The position numbers were made by a program, and so were the translations under genes. 64,000 nt of DNA. Source: Mesorhizobium australicum. GTDB taxonomy: Bacteria; Pseudomonadota; Alphaproteobacteria; Rhizobiales; Rhizobiaceae. The number at the start of each line of letters is the position of its first letter. Within the stretch, counting starts at the first letter, position 1. Under the pieces are notes generated by a model. It was not told the origin of the DNA. It searched no databases and worked only from the letters and a program-made list of their open reading frames with translations. Positions 56,284 through 64,000 of this stretch are shown here, piece by piece. The stretch lies in the NCBI RefSeq assembly GCF_900177325.1, contig NZ_FXBL01000004.1, forward strand, positions 1,736,001 through 1,800,000, read 5' to 3'.

Positions 56284-57296
56284 TGGCAAGCGAGGCCCCG
56301 CCCTTCTGGTGGGATCGTCCCGACTGGAGGTCGGCGCTGCTGTGGCCGGTCTCGTCAGTCTACGGGCTGGTCGCTGCCCGCCGCATGCTGAATGCGCGAC
56401 GCGAGCATGTCGGAGTGCCGGTGCTGTGCGTCGGCAACCCGACCGTCGGCGGGGCCGGCAAGACGCCGGTCGCCATCGCGCTCGCTCAGCAGGCCCGCCG
56501 CATGGGCCTGGAGCCGGGCTTTCTGTCGCGCGGCCATGGCGGCAGCCTGTCAAAGCCGCATCTGGTCGATCCGCACCACGACAGCGCCAAGTCGACCGGC
56601 GACGAGCCGCTTCTGCTCGCCAGCGAGGCGCCGACAGCGGTGACGCCCAACCGTGCGGCGGGCGCGCGGCTGCTGATCGCGGAGGGATGCGATTTCCTCA
56701 TCATGGATGACGGGTTCCAGAGCGCGCATATCCATTACGACTACGCGCTCCTGGTGGTGGACGCGCAGCGCGGCCTCGGCAACGGCCACATCATCCCGGG
56801 CGGTCCGGTGAGGGCGCCGCTGGTCGACCAGATCCGCCATGCCCACGCGGTTCTGCGCATGGGCGAGGGCGAAGCGGCCGACGCGCTGGTGCGGCTCGCC
56901 GCGCGCGCCGGACGCCCGATCTACGACGCGGTCGCCCGGCCGCGCCCCGGCAGCGGGGTCGAGGGCCGCGCGCTGCTGGCCTTTGCCGGTATCGGCCATC
57001 CGGACAAGTTCTTCCGCACCGTCGAGGAGGCGGGCGGCAGGCTCGTCGCAACGCGGCCTTTCCCCGACCATCACTACTACACCGACGAGAACCTCGCCGA
57101 GCTGCTCGAACAGGCGGATGCAGCAGGCGCCGACCTGGTCACGACGGCAAAGGATGCCGTGCGCATCCGCCACGCCTCCGAGGTTGCCGCGCGACTTTTG
57201 CAGCGGCTCTCCGTCATCGAGATCGACCTGGAATTCGATCCGCCGGGAATTCCGGAACGGATCATCGGCGACACGATCGCCGCGTTCGAACGGTAG
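56280..57296 (+). CDS. lpxK: tetraacyldisaccharide 4'-kinase
   Basis: Phosphorylates lipid A precursor at the 4' position. The 338-residue protein has an N-terminal membrane-associated segment and a P-loop 'CVGNPTVGGAGKTPVAIAL' (residues 50-68), with 'FLIMDDGFQSAHIHYDYALLVVD' and 'PGGPVRAPL'. It starts as ATG ATG at 56280 or 56283. It ends the LPS cluster of DUF4170-DUF374-waaA-lpxK. Confidence 0.93.
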   Translation: MMASEAPPFWWDRPDWRSALLWPVSSVYGLVAARRMLNARREHVGVPVLCVGNPTVGGAGKTPVAIALAQQARRMGLEPGFLSRGHGGSLSKPHLVDPHHDSAKSTGDEPLLLASEAPTAVTPNRAAGARLLIAEGCDFLIMDDGFQSAHIHYDYALLVVDAQRGLGNGHIIPGGPVRAPLVDQIRHAHAVLRMGEGEAADALVRLAARAGRPIYDAVARPRPGSGVEGRALLAFAGIGHPDKFFRTVEEAGGRLVATRPFPDHHYYTDENLAELLEQADAAGADLVTTAKDAVRIRHASEVAARLLQRLSVIEIDLEFDPPGIPERIIGDTIAAFER

Positions 57297-57302
57297 GGTT
57301 GC

Positions 57303-57533
57303 TCAGCCGCGCTTGCGCAGGCCGGGATTGGCGTCGATTTCACGCTTCAGCGAGATGGCAGCGGTGAGATAGGCCTCCTGCCGCGCGACGCTCCAGTATT
57401 TGAGCTCGTCGAGCGGTATTGCCTCACCCGTCACCGCGCAGCGCACGAACGAGCCCGGACTGGCGACCTGGAAGTCGCCGTCGAGATAGCGGATGCGCGC
57501 TTCCTTCGCGCCGGGGCCTTCGAAACGGTTCAT
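57303..57533 (-). CDS. DUF2093 protein
   Basis: A 76-residue protein with the DUF2093 pattern 'EARIRYLDGDFQVASPGSFVRCAVTGEAIPLDELKYWSVARQEAYLTA'. It is a typical companion of lpxK and mutL in rhizobia with no known role. It converges on lpxK with a 6-base gap. Upstream of it is a RIME-like element. Confidence 0.88.
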   Translation of the reverse strand: MNRFEGPGAKEARIRYLDGDFQVASPGSFVRCAVTGEAIPLDELKYWSVARQEAYLTAAISLKREIDANPGLRKRG

Positions 57534-57555
57534 GTCTGCTCGCGTCCGCCTGACC

Positions 57556-57647
57556 CCGAAAATCGGAATCGATTTTCGGAAGGATCATGCGCCAACTCAA
57601 AGTGTTAGAGCGTCCTTTGCGCGTCCAATAGGACGCGCGGCGCTCTA
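57556..57647. repeat. RIME-like intergenic mosaic element
   Basis: Two palindromes, CCGAAAATCG-GAAT-CGATTTTCGG (57556-57579) and TAGAGCG...GCGCGTCC-AATA-GGACGCGC..CGCTCTA (57606-57647), are linked by GAAGGATCATGCGCCAACTC-type sequence. This two-palindrome layout is that of rhizobial RIME elements, recalled from known sequences. It fills the 174-base gap between mutL and the DUF2093 gene. Confidence 0.75.
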
Positions 57648-57707
57648 ATGCGCCTCATCCGCCATACTTCGCGCGGGAAATCAAGCTGCCGCCGCGGCGC
57701 GGGCCGC

Positions 57708-59528
57708 TCATCGCCGCCCGAACAGCCGTTCGATGTCGGCGAGCTTCAGCTCGATATAGGTCGGGCGGCCGTGATTGCACGTTCCGGAGCCCGGCGTCGC
57801 CTCCATCTGCCGCAGGAGCGCGTTCATCTCCTCCGGCCGCAGCTTGCGGCCCGACCGCACCGAGCCGTGGCAGGCCATCGTCGCGGCGATCGCGTCGAGC
57901 CGCCTGGTCAGGGTCTCGGTCGTGTCGTGCTCGCCGATCTCGTCGGCGAGGTCGCGGATCAACTGCCCGGCATCCACCTCGCCCAACATGGCCGGCGTCT
58001 CGCGCACGGCGACCGCGCCTGGGCCGAAGCGCTCGACCGACAGGCCGAAACGGCGCAGTGTGTCCGCGTGCCTGGCGAGCCTTTCGGCATCGTCCTCGCC
58101 GAGATCGACAATCTCCGGCACCAGCAGCATCTGGGCGGGAACGCCGCGGCTCGCCAGTGCCGTCTTCAACTGCTCGTAGACCAGCCGCTCATGCGCGGCG
58201 TGCTGGTCGACGATGATGAGCGAATCCCGCGTCTGTGCGACGATGTAGTTCTCGTGCACCTGCGCGCGCGCTGCACCCAGATCCCGGTCGAGCAGGTCCA
58301 CCGGCGGCTCCGATGCATCCGCGCGCATGTCGGTGGAGCGCGCCGTCTCGAACACGGCCTGCATCGCCTCGCCGAACCCACCCGCCGGGCCGAAGGAGCG
58401 GGCGGGCTGCGGTGTCGTCCATAGCGGGGCGTTCACACCGGTATCGCCGCGAGGCCACGCCGGCGCTGCGGCTGCGGCGCCGTCTGCGCGGAACGCGGCC
58501 ATCATGCCGTCCGCGCCGCTCGTCGCCGCCCGGATGCCGGAACGCGCCAAGGTCTCGCGGATCGCACCGACGATCAGGCCGCGCACGAGGCCCGGATCGC
58601 GGAAGCGCACGTCGGACTTCGCCGGATGCACGTTGACGTCCACCAGGGCCGGGTCGAGCGTCAGGAACAGCGCGGTGACCGGATGCCGGTCGCGCGGCAG
58701 AACGTCGGCGAAACCGGCGCGCAGCGCGCCGGCGATCAGCTTGTCGCGCACCGGTCGGCCGTTGACATAGGCGAACTGCTGCAGCGCGTTCGCCCGGCTG
58801 TAGGCGGGGATGGAGATGTAGCCGTCGAGCCGCACGCCTTCCCGCAGCGCGTCGACGGCGAGCGAATTCTCGGCGAATTCACGGCCGAGCACCTGCGCCA
58901 CGCGCGCAAGCCGGCCTTCGGGGCCTTCGCCGGCGGGAGCTAGGTCGAGCGTGCTGCGGTCGGGTCCGGACAGGCTGAACCGGACTTCGGGGAACGCGAT
59001 CGCGATGCGCTTGACCGTGTCGGCGATCGCCGTCGCCTCCGCGCGCTCGCCCTTCATGAACTTCAGCCGCGCCGGCGTCGCAAAGAACAGGTCGCGCACC
59101 TCCACCAGCGTGCCGCGATTGGCGGGCGCCGGGCGCACGGACGCGACGCGGCCGCCGTCCACCGCGATCTCCGCGCCGTTTTCCGCCTCTGCGGTCCGCG
59201 ACCGGATCGCGAGCTTCGACACCGAGCCGATCGATGGCAGAGCCTCGCCGCGGAAGCCCAGGGCACGGATGTCGTTGATGTCGTCGGTGAGCTTGGAGGT
59301 GCAGTGGCGCGCCACCGCGAGCGACAGCTCGGCCTCCGGAATGCCCGAGCCGTCGTCGGTGACGCGGATGAGGCTGAGCCCGCCGCCGGCCGTCGCGACG
59401 TCGACGCGGGTTGCGCCTGCGTCCAGCGCGTTCTCGACCAGTTCCTTAACGACGCTCGCCGGCCGCTCGATGACCTCGCCGGCGGCGATCTGGTTCACCA
59501 TCGTTTCGGAGAGGGGGCGGATTGGCAT
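57708..59528 (-). CDS. mutL: DNA mismatch repair protein MutL
   Basis: A 606-residue MutL with the GHKL ATPase domain ('[15 protein letters not shown]', '[10 protein letters not shown]', '[13 protein letters not shown]') and the C-terminal endonuclease motif '[12 protein letters not shown]' (DQHAx2Ex4E). '[15 protein letters not shown]' and '[11 protein letters not shown]' also fit the nuclease site, so it should nick DNA itself, as in bacteria without MutH. It is separated from the next gene by 65 bases. Confidence 0.94.
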   Translation of the reverse strand: MPIRPLSETMVNQIAAGEVIERPASVVKELVENALDAGATRVDVATAGGGLSLIRVTDDGSGIPEAELSLAVARHCTSKLTDDINDIRALGFRGEALPSIGSVSKLAIRSRTAEAENGAEIAVDGGRVASVRPAPANRGTLVEVRDLFFATPARLKFMKGERAEATAIADTVKRIAIAFPEVRFSLSGPDRSTLDLAPAGEGPEGRLARVAQVLGREFAENSLAVDALREGVRLDGYISIPAYSRANALQQFAYVNGRPVRDKLIAGALRAGFADVLPRDRHPVTALFLTLDPALVDVNVHPAKSDVRFRDPGLVRGLIVGAIRETLARSGIRAATSGADGMMAAFRADGAAAAAPAWPRGDTGVNAPLWTTPQPARSFGPAGGFGEAMQAVFETARSTDMRADASEPPVDLLDRDLGAARAQVHENYIVAQTRDSLIIVDQHAAHERLVYEQLKTALASRGVPAQMLLVPEIVDLGEDDAERLARHADTLRRFGLSVERFGPGAVAVRETPAMLGEVDAGQLIRDLADEIGEHDTTETLTRRLDAIAATMACHGSVRSGRKLRPEEMNALLRQMEATPGSGTCNHGRPTYIELKLADIERLFGRR

Positions 59529-59593
59529 TCCGCCATCTTACCGGGATTCGCCCCGGCCGCGAAAGCGGTGTGGCGAACGCCCGGACGAATGTG

Positions 59594-61669
59594 TCAGGCG
59601 ACGTTGCTTGCGGCGAGCCGGATGACCGGTTTCTTCGGCGAGCGCTGTGCCAGCCAGCTGCGTGCCTGATCGACCGGCATCGGGAAGGCGATGGAGTAGC
59701 CCTGCACCTGTTCGCAGCCGATCTTGAGCAGCGAGGACAGTTCCTCCTCCGTCTCCGCGCCCTCGGCGATGATGGAGATGCCGAGCCCGCGCGCGAGCTC
59801 GGTGATCGCCTTGACGATCGCGCTGTTGTCGTCGTTGGTGTTGATCTTCTGCACGAAGCGGCGGTCGATCTTGAGCCGGTCGATCTCGTTCGGGTTGACG
59901 TGGCTGAGCGAGGCGTAGCCGGTACCGAAATCGTCGAGCTCGAGATGAACGCCCGCCGCGCGGATCAGCCTGAGCTTGCCTGCGATGCCCGTCTTCTCGT
60001 CGTCCAGGATCACCGATTCCACGATTTCGAGGGAGAGCTTCTGCGGCGGCAGGCCGTGCTTCTCCAGCGTGCCGAACAAGAATTTGGCGAAATCCGCCTC
60101 GCGCAGTTCGGTGCCCGACGCGTTCACGGCGAGCCGGCCAAACTGGATCCCGTTGTGGTGCCACTCCGCCGCCGCCCCGATCGCCTTGTCCATGACAATC
60201 TTGCCGATCTCGGCCATCAGCCCGGTTTTCTCGGCGATCGGGATGAACTCCCCGGGCGAGATCATGCCGCGCTCCGGATGCGGCCAGCGCACCAGCGCCT
60301 CGATGCCGGCCACCGAGCCGTTGAGCAGCGACACCTGCGGCTGGAAATAGACCTCGAAGGAGCGGTCGGCGATCGCCGAGCGCATGTCGCGCTCCAGCAT
60401 CTTGCGGTAGTCGAGCTCGCGGCGCAGTTCGTCCGAGAAGAAGCAGAACGAGCCGGTGGCCGATTTCTTGGCGTTGTAGAGTGCGAGGTCCGCGTCGACC
60501 AGGAGGTCGCTCGCATTGTCGGCATCGACCGGATAGACGGCGATGCCGGCGCTCGCCGCGCACTGGATCGTCACACCCTCGAAGTCCATCGGCTCGCCGA
60601 TGCGGTCGAGAACACGCTTGGCGACCATGCCGATGTCCTCGGTACGGCCGGCGCCGGTGAGTACGATGACGAATTCGTCGCCGCCGAGCCGCACGCACAT
60701 GTCCGAGGCGCGCGAGGTCTCGCGCATGCGCCGCGCCGTCGTCGCGAGCACGTAGTCGCCGGCCGCATGACCGATCGTGTCGTTGATCTGCTTGAAGCCG
60801 TCGAGGTCGATCTGCAGCACCGCGATGCGCTCGCCGCGGCGCTTGGCGCCGCTGATCTGGGTGTCGAAATGGTCGATCAGGAAGGCGCGGTTGCGCAGCC
60901 CCGTCAGCCCGTCATGCGCGGCGAGGAAGGCCATGGAGTTGCGCGCCTCGACAAGTTCGCTCGTCTTGCGGCCGATCGCGTTCGCCATCGGGCGGAAGAT
61001 GAAGATCGCCACGGCACCGAGCAGCAGGAGGGTGAGCACGTACAACGCCCGATGCACTGTGAGCATGTCGCCGAGGCGCGTGTTGATCAGCGCTTGGAGG
61101 CGTTCGCGCAGCTCCGTATAGGCGAGGAGCGTGGTGTTTGCGACGGTGGCGTCGAGATGGGCGAGTTCGAAGCGTGGCGAATAGCCCGACGCCATGACGT
61201 CCATCCCAGCTTCCTGTTCGCTGGCAGCGACGAAACGCCGTGCGCGGGCGGCGAGCTCGGTGGTGAAATGGTCGAGATGAAACGGCTGCGCGAACAGGAC
61301 CTGTTCGAACATCGCGCGGTCGCGCGGCTGCACCGATGCGTCCTCGACGCCGGAAAGGTCGAGCAGCTTGTCATAGTTGCGTTCGAAATCGGTGATCGAG
61401 GCGGAGAGGGCGGCAAGCATCTCGGGCCTCGCCTCCGGCCGGGTGAGTTGTACCTGGTTCGCGAGGAACACGATGCGCTGTGAGAGCGTGCCTTGCGTGC
61501 CGACGAGCATCAGAAGCTCGCGGTTGGCGCGGTGCTCGGACAGTTTCTGATCGAGCAGCCAGTATGACGCCGTCGCCATCGCGGCGATCAGGGTGAGGGC
61601 GATCCAGTAAGTGACCTTCATCTGCCGTGTCAGGCGTGAAGGTCCCGCAGTCTGAGAAGAGTCGTCCAT
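59594..61669 (-). CDS. GGDEF-EAL membrane protein
   Basis: A 691-residue c-di-GMP protein. Two membrane spans (residues ~18-38 and ~235-255) flank a periplasmic PilJ-like sensor region ('LMLVGTQGTLSQRIVFLANQVQL'). A GGDEF domain with 'RLGGDEFVIVL' and an EAL domain with 'SVAGIEALVRWPHPERG' and 'LELDDFGTGYASLSHV' follow. Both active sites look intact, so it could make or degrade c-di-GMP. MDDSSQTAG was chosen as start; the upstream frame is shadow. Confidence 0.88.
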   Translation of the reverse strand: MDDSSQTAGPSRLTRQMKVTYWIALTLIAAMATASYWLLDQKLSEHRANRELLMLVGTQGTLSQRIVFLANQVQLTRPEARPEMLAALSASITDFERNYDKLLDLSGVEDASVQPRDRAMFEQVLFAQPFHLDHFTTELAARARRFVAASEQEAGMDVMASGYSPRFELAHLDATVANTTLLAYTELRERLQALINTRLGDMLTVHRALYVLTLLLLGAVAIFIFRPMANAIGRKTSELVEARNSMAFLAAHDGLTGLRNRAFLIDHFDTQISGAKRRGERIAVLQIDLDGFKQINDTIGHAAGDYVLATTARRMRETSRASDMCVRLGGDEFVIVLTGAGRTEDIGMVAKRVLDRIGEPMDFEGVTIQCAASAGIAVYPVDADNASDLLVDADLALYNAKKSATGSFCFFSDELRRELDYRKMLERDMRSAIADRSFEVYFQPQVSLLNGSVAGIEALVRWPHPERGMISPGEFIPIAEKTGLMAEIGKIVMDKAIGAAAEWHHNGIQFGRLAVNASGTELREADFAKFLFGTLEKHGLPPQKLSLEIVESVILDDEKTGIAGKLRLIRAAGVHLELDDFGTGYASLSHVNPNEIDRLKIDRRFVQKINTNDDNSAIVKAITELARGLGISIIAEGAETEEELSSLLKIGCEQVQGYSIAFPMPVDQARSWLAQRSPKKPVIRLAASNVA

Positions 61670-61914
61670 CAAGAGGCGTCCCGGATGCGCATGTGTCCGT
61701 CTGCATTCTTCTGGCGAGGAGGTTAATGTCTGGAGAAGGAATCCTCGCTTTGCGCCGCCCGCACCGGCTATCGACATCGCTGGTTAGGAACGATTTGAGC
61801 GTATGGCTAAAATGCGATGAATGCCCGCTCCCGAAAGGCGCCCGACGAAGGGCTTTCGTCCGGCCGCGAAATCGGCTTTAAGGGCGCCGGATTTCTCGCG
61901 AAGGAATGAAGCCG

Positions 61915-63126
61915 ATGAACATGGAACACAGGCCGGCCAAACTGGCGGGTTTCGTCTGGAACGATCCCTTCCTGCTGGAAGACCAGCTTTCCGAGGACGA
62001 GCGCATGATCCGCGACGCGGCGGCCGCGTTCGCCGCGGACAAGCTCGCGCCGCGCGTGGAGGATATGTATCTCAACGAGACCTCAGATCCGTCGATCTTC
62101 CGCGAGATGGGCGAGGCGGGCCTGCTGGGCGTCACGGTTCCCGAGGAATATGGCGGCATCGGCGCGAATTATGTGACCTACGGCCTCGTCGCCCGCGAGG
62201 TGGAGCGCGTCGACAGCGGTTACCGCTCGATGATGAGCGTGCAGTCCTCGCTGGTGATGTATCCGATCTATGCCTACGGCTCCGAGGAGCAGCGGAAGAA
62301 GTATCTGCCGAAGCTGGCGTCGGGCGAGTTCATCGGCTGCTTCGGCCTGACCGAGCCGGAGGCCGGCTCCGACCCGGGCGGCATGAAGACCCGCGCCGAG
62401 AAGACCGCAGGCGGCTACCGGCTCAACGGCGCCAAGATGTGGATCTCCAACGCGCCGATCGCCGACGTGTTCGTGGTCTGGGCCAAGCTGAAGAACGAGG
62501 ACGGCAAGGACGAGATTCGCGGCTTCGTGCTCGAAAAGGGCATGAAGGGCCTGTCGGCGCCGAAGATCGAGGGCAAGCTGAGCCTCCGCGCCTCGATCAC
62601 CGGCGAAGTGGTGATGGAGAATGTCGAGGTCGGCGAGGATGCGCTGTTGCCCAACGCGCGCGGCCTCGGCGGTCCGTTCGGCTGCCTCAACCGCGCCCGC
62701 TACGGCATCTCCTGGGGCGCTCTCGGCGCGGCGGAGGACTGCTGGTTCCGCGCCCGCCAGTATGGCCTCGATCGCAAGCAGTTCGGCAAGCCGCTCGCCG
62801 GCACACAACTCTACCAGAAGAAGCTCGCCGACATGCAGACCGAGATTTCGCTCGGCCTGCAGGCCTCGCTGCGCGTCGGCCGGCTGATGGACGAGCACAA
62901 GATGGCGCCGGAGATGATCTCGATCGTCAAGCGCAACAACTGCGGCAAAGCGCTCGACATCGCCCGCCAGGCCCGCGACATGCACGGCGGCAACGGCATC
63001 CAGATCGGCTATCACGTCATGCGCCACGCGGCGAACCTGGAGACGGTCAACACCTACGAGGGCGCGCACGACGTGCACGCGCTGATCCTCGGCCGGGCGC
63101 AGACGGGCATCCAGGCGTTCTTCTGA
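61915..63126 (+). CDS. gcdH: glutaryl-CoA dehydrogenase
   Basis: Oxidatively decarboxylates glutaryl-CoA to crotonyl-CoA in lysine and tryptophan breakdown, with FAD. The 403-residue acyl-CoA dehydrogenase has '[21 protein letters not shown]', '[18 protein letters not shown]' and '[20 protein letters not shown]', where Glu is the catalytic base and the block is diagnostic for GcdH. The start at 61915 (MNMEHRPAK) is preceded by AAGGAA; an ATG 9 bases upstream is the alternative. The stop overlaps prmB. Confidence 0.93.
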   Translation: MNMEHRPAKLAGFVWNDPFLLEDQLSEDERMIRDAAAAFAADKLAPRVEDMYLNETSDPSIFREMGEAGLLGVTVPEEYGGIGANYVTYGLVAREVERVDSGYRSMMSVQSSLVMYPIYAYGSEEQRKKYLPKLASGEFIGCFGLTEPEAGSDPGGMKTRAEKTAGGYRLNGAKMWISNAPIADVFVVWAKLKNEDGKDEIRGFVLEKGMKGLSAPKIEGKLSLRASITGEVVMENVEVGEDALLPNARGLGGPFGCLNRARYGISWGALGAAEDCWFRARQYGLDRKQFGKPLAGTQLYQKKLADMQTEISLGLQASLRVGRLMDEHKMAPEMISIVKRNNCGKALDIARQARDMHGGNGIQIGYHVMRHAANLETVNTYEGAHDVHALILGRAQTGIQAFF

Positions 63127-64000
63127 TGACAACGAACGCCACGGCGGGCGCAGGCGACCCGCGCGCCGAGGTGACGGAACTCGTCACCCTGCGCGACGTC
63201 CTGCGCTATGCCGTGTCGGCCTTCTCGGCCGCTGGCCTGCATTTCGGCCACGGCTCCGACAATGCGCTCGACGAGGCGGTGTTCCTGATCCTGGAGACGC
63301 TCCACCTGCCGGTGGACGACTTCAACGCCTTCGCCGACGCGCGGCTCACCCAGCGCGAAAAGGCGCTGCTCGGCGAGCTCATTGCTCGCCGTGTCGAGGA
63401 GCGGCTGCCGGCGGCGTATCTCACCGGCCGAACCTATCTGATGGGCGTGCCGTTCCGCAGCGATGCCCGCGCGCTCGCTCCCCGTTCCTTCATCGCCGAG
63501 CTGCTGCGCTCGCCGCTTTTCGACGGTACGGACGAGGGGATCGGCCTGATCGATGACCCGCTGTCGGTGACGTCGGTTCTTGATCTCTGCACCGGCGGCG
63601 GTTCGCTGGCGATCTTCGCGGCTTACGCCTTCCCGAATGCCGAGGTTGACGGCGCGGACCTGTCGACGCAGGTGCTGTCGCTCGCGACCGAGAACGTCGC
63701 CGACCACGGGCTGGAAGACCGCGTCCACCTGTTCCAGGGCGACCTGTTCGACGCCGTGCCCGGCCGCGCCTACGACCTCATCATCACCAACCCGCCCTAT
63801 GTGGGGCGCGAGGCGATGGAGGCACTGCCGCGGGAATTCCGCCACGAGCCGGCAATGGCGCTCGACGGCGGCGAGGACGGTTTCGACATCGTCCGCCGCA
63901 TTCTCGCCGAGGCAGGAAACCATCTCAATCCGGGCGGCGGGCTGCTCTGCGAGATCGGAACCGACCGCGATCTGCTCGAGGCCCAATATCCGGATACACC
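63126..64000 (+). CDS. prmB: 50S ribosomal protein L3 N5-glutamine methyltransferase, 3' end outside window
   Basis: The frame starts at the ATG overlapping the gcdH stop (TGATG) and runs off the right end; about 291 residues are visible. The N-terminal region 'LRDVLRYAVSAFSAAGLHFGHGSDNALDEAVFLIL' distinguishes PrmB from PrmC. A SAM-binding 'VLDLCTGGGSLAIFAAYAFP' and the catalytic 'ITNPPYVG' follow. PrmB methylates a glutamine of ribosomal protein L3. Confidence 0.9.
   Translation, partial: MTTNATAGAGDPRAEVTELVTLRDVLRYAVSAFSAAGLHFGHGSDNALDEAVFLILETLHLPVDDFNAFADARLTQREKALLGELIARRVEERLPAAYLTGRTYLMGVPFRSDARALAPRSFIAELLRSPLFDGTDEGIGLIDDPLSVTSVLDLCTGGGSLAIFAAYAFPNAEVDGADLSTQVLSLATENVADHGLEDRVHLFQGDLFDAVPGRAYDLIITNPPYVGREAMEALPREFRHEPAMALDGGEDGFDIVRRILAEAGNHLNPGGGLLCEIGTDRDLLEAQYPDT

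Noticed and set aside
59522..61483. A 653-codon plus-strand frame opposite the GGDEF-EAL gene
   Set aside because: Antisense to a protein with intact GGDEF and EAL motifs.

Overview
This window looks like chromosome from a GC-rich alphaproteobacterium of the order Rhizobiales, most likely Phyllobacteriaceae (a Mesorhizobium- or Aminobacter-like organism). The clues are a short HisG paired with the regulatory subunit HisZ, the gshA/rsmE pair, DUF4170/DUF2093 proteins around waaA-lpxK, a CIRCE-controlled groESL operon, RIME-like palindromes and rhizobial-style intergenic repeats. Assignment is from protein and repeat character only. I found no rRNA, tRNA, CRISPR array, prophage or insertion sequence. 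The DNA is densely coding, and no gap between genes exceeds 300 bases.

Left part (1-8300): a truncated DUF937 gene, gshA and rsmE, a conserved hypothetical gene carrying an in-frame palindromic repeat, a class I glutamine amidotransferase, and a minus-strand operon of a GntR-family regulator, an FMN-dependent L-lactate dehydrogenase (lldD), an orphan LutA-like CCG-domain protein and a metallophosphoesterase. Divergent from it (8446-14468) is a glycolate oxidase operon, glcD-glcE-glcF. It is interrupted by two unrelated toxin-antitoxin modules (AbrB/PIN between glcD and glcE; DUF433/DUF5615 before glcF) and a DUF4870 membrane gene. This is the most unusual locus in the window. Together the two arms form an alpha-hydroxyacid (lactate/glycolate) oxidation locus.

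Middle (14465-31000): a bile-acid/sodium symporter-family transporter, an L,D-transpeptidase, 3-methyladenine glycosylase, a hisS-hisZ-hisG operon with a 45-base inverted repeat inside it, two DoxX genes, fumC, a diguanylate cyclase, csbD, an XRE-cupin regulator coupled to a GNAT acetyltransferase with a 27-base palindrome over the regulator's start codon, and groES-groEL.

Centre-right (30795-48209): a TadG-like von Willebrand A protein, a degenerate EAL protein, a HAD phosphatase with ribF, a stand-alone VapBC module with a clear operator, ileS, a lipoprotein, tadA, rluB with a repetitive basic N-terminus, rsmD, and an active/inactive pair of M16 peptidases followed by a patatin phospholipase.

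Right (48213-64000): a MATE exporter, a CPA2 antiporter with an RCK domain, pmbA, an inositol-monophosphatase-family gene, DUF4170, a DUF374 acyltransferase, waaA and lpxK (a lipid A/Kdo cluster, tightly coupled by 4-base overlaps), DUF2093, a RIME-like element, mutL, a GGDEF-EAL membrane protein, glutaryl-CoA dehydrogenase and the 5' part of prmB.
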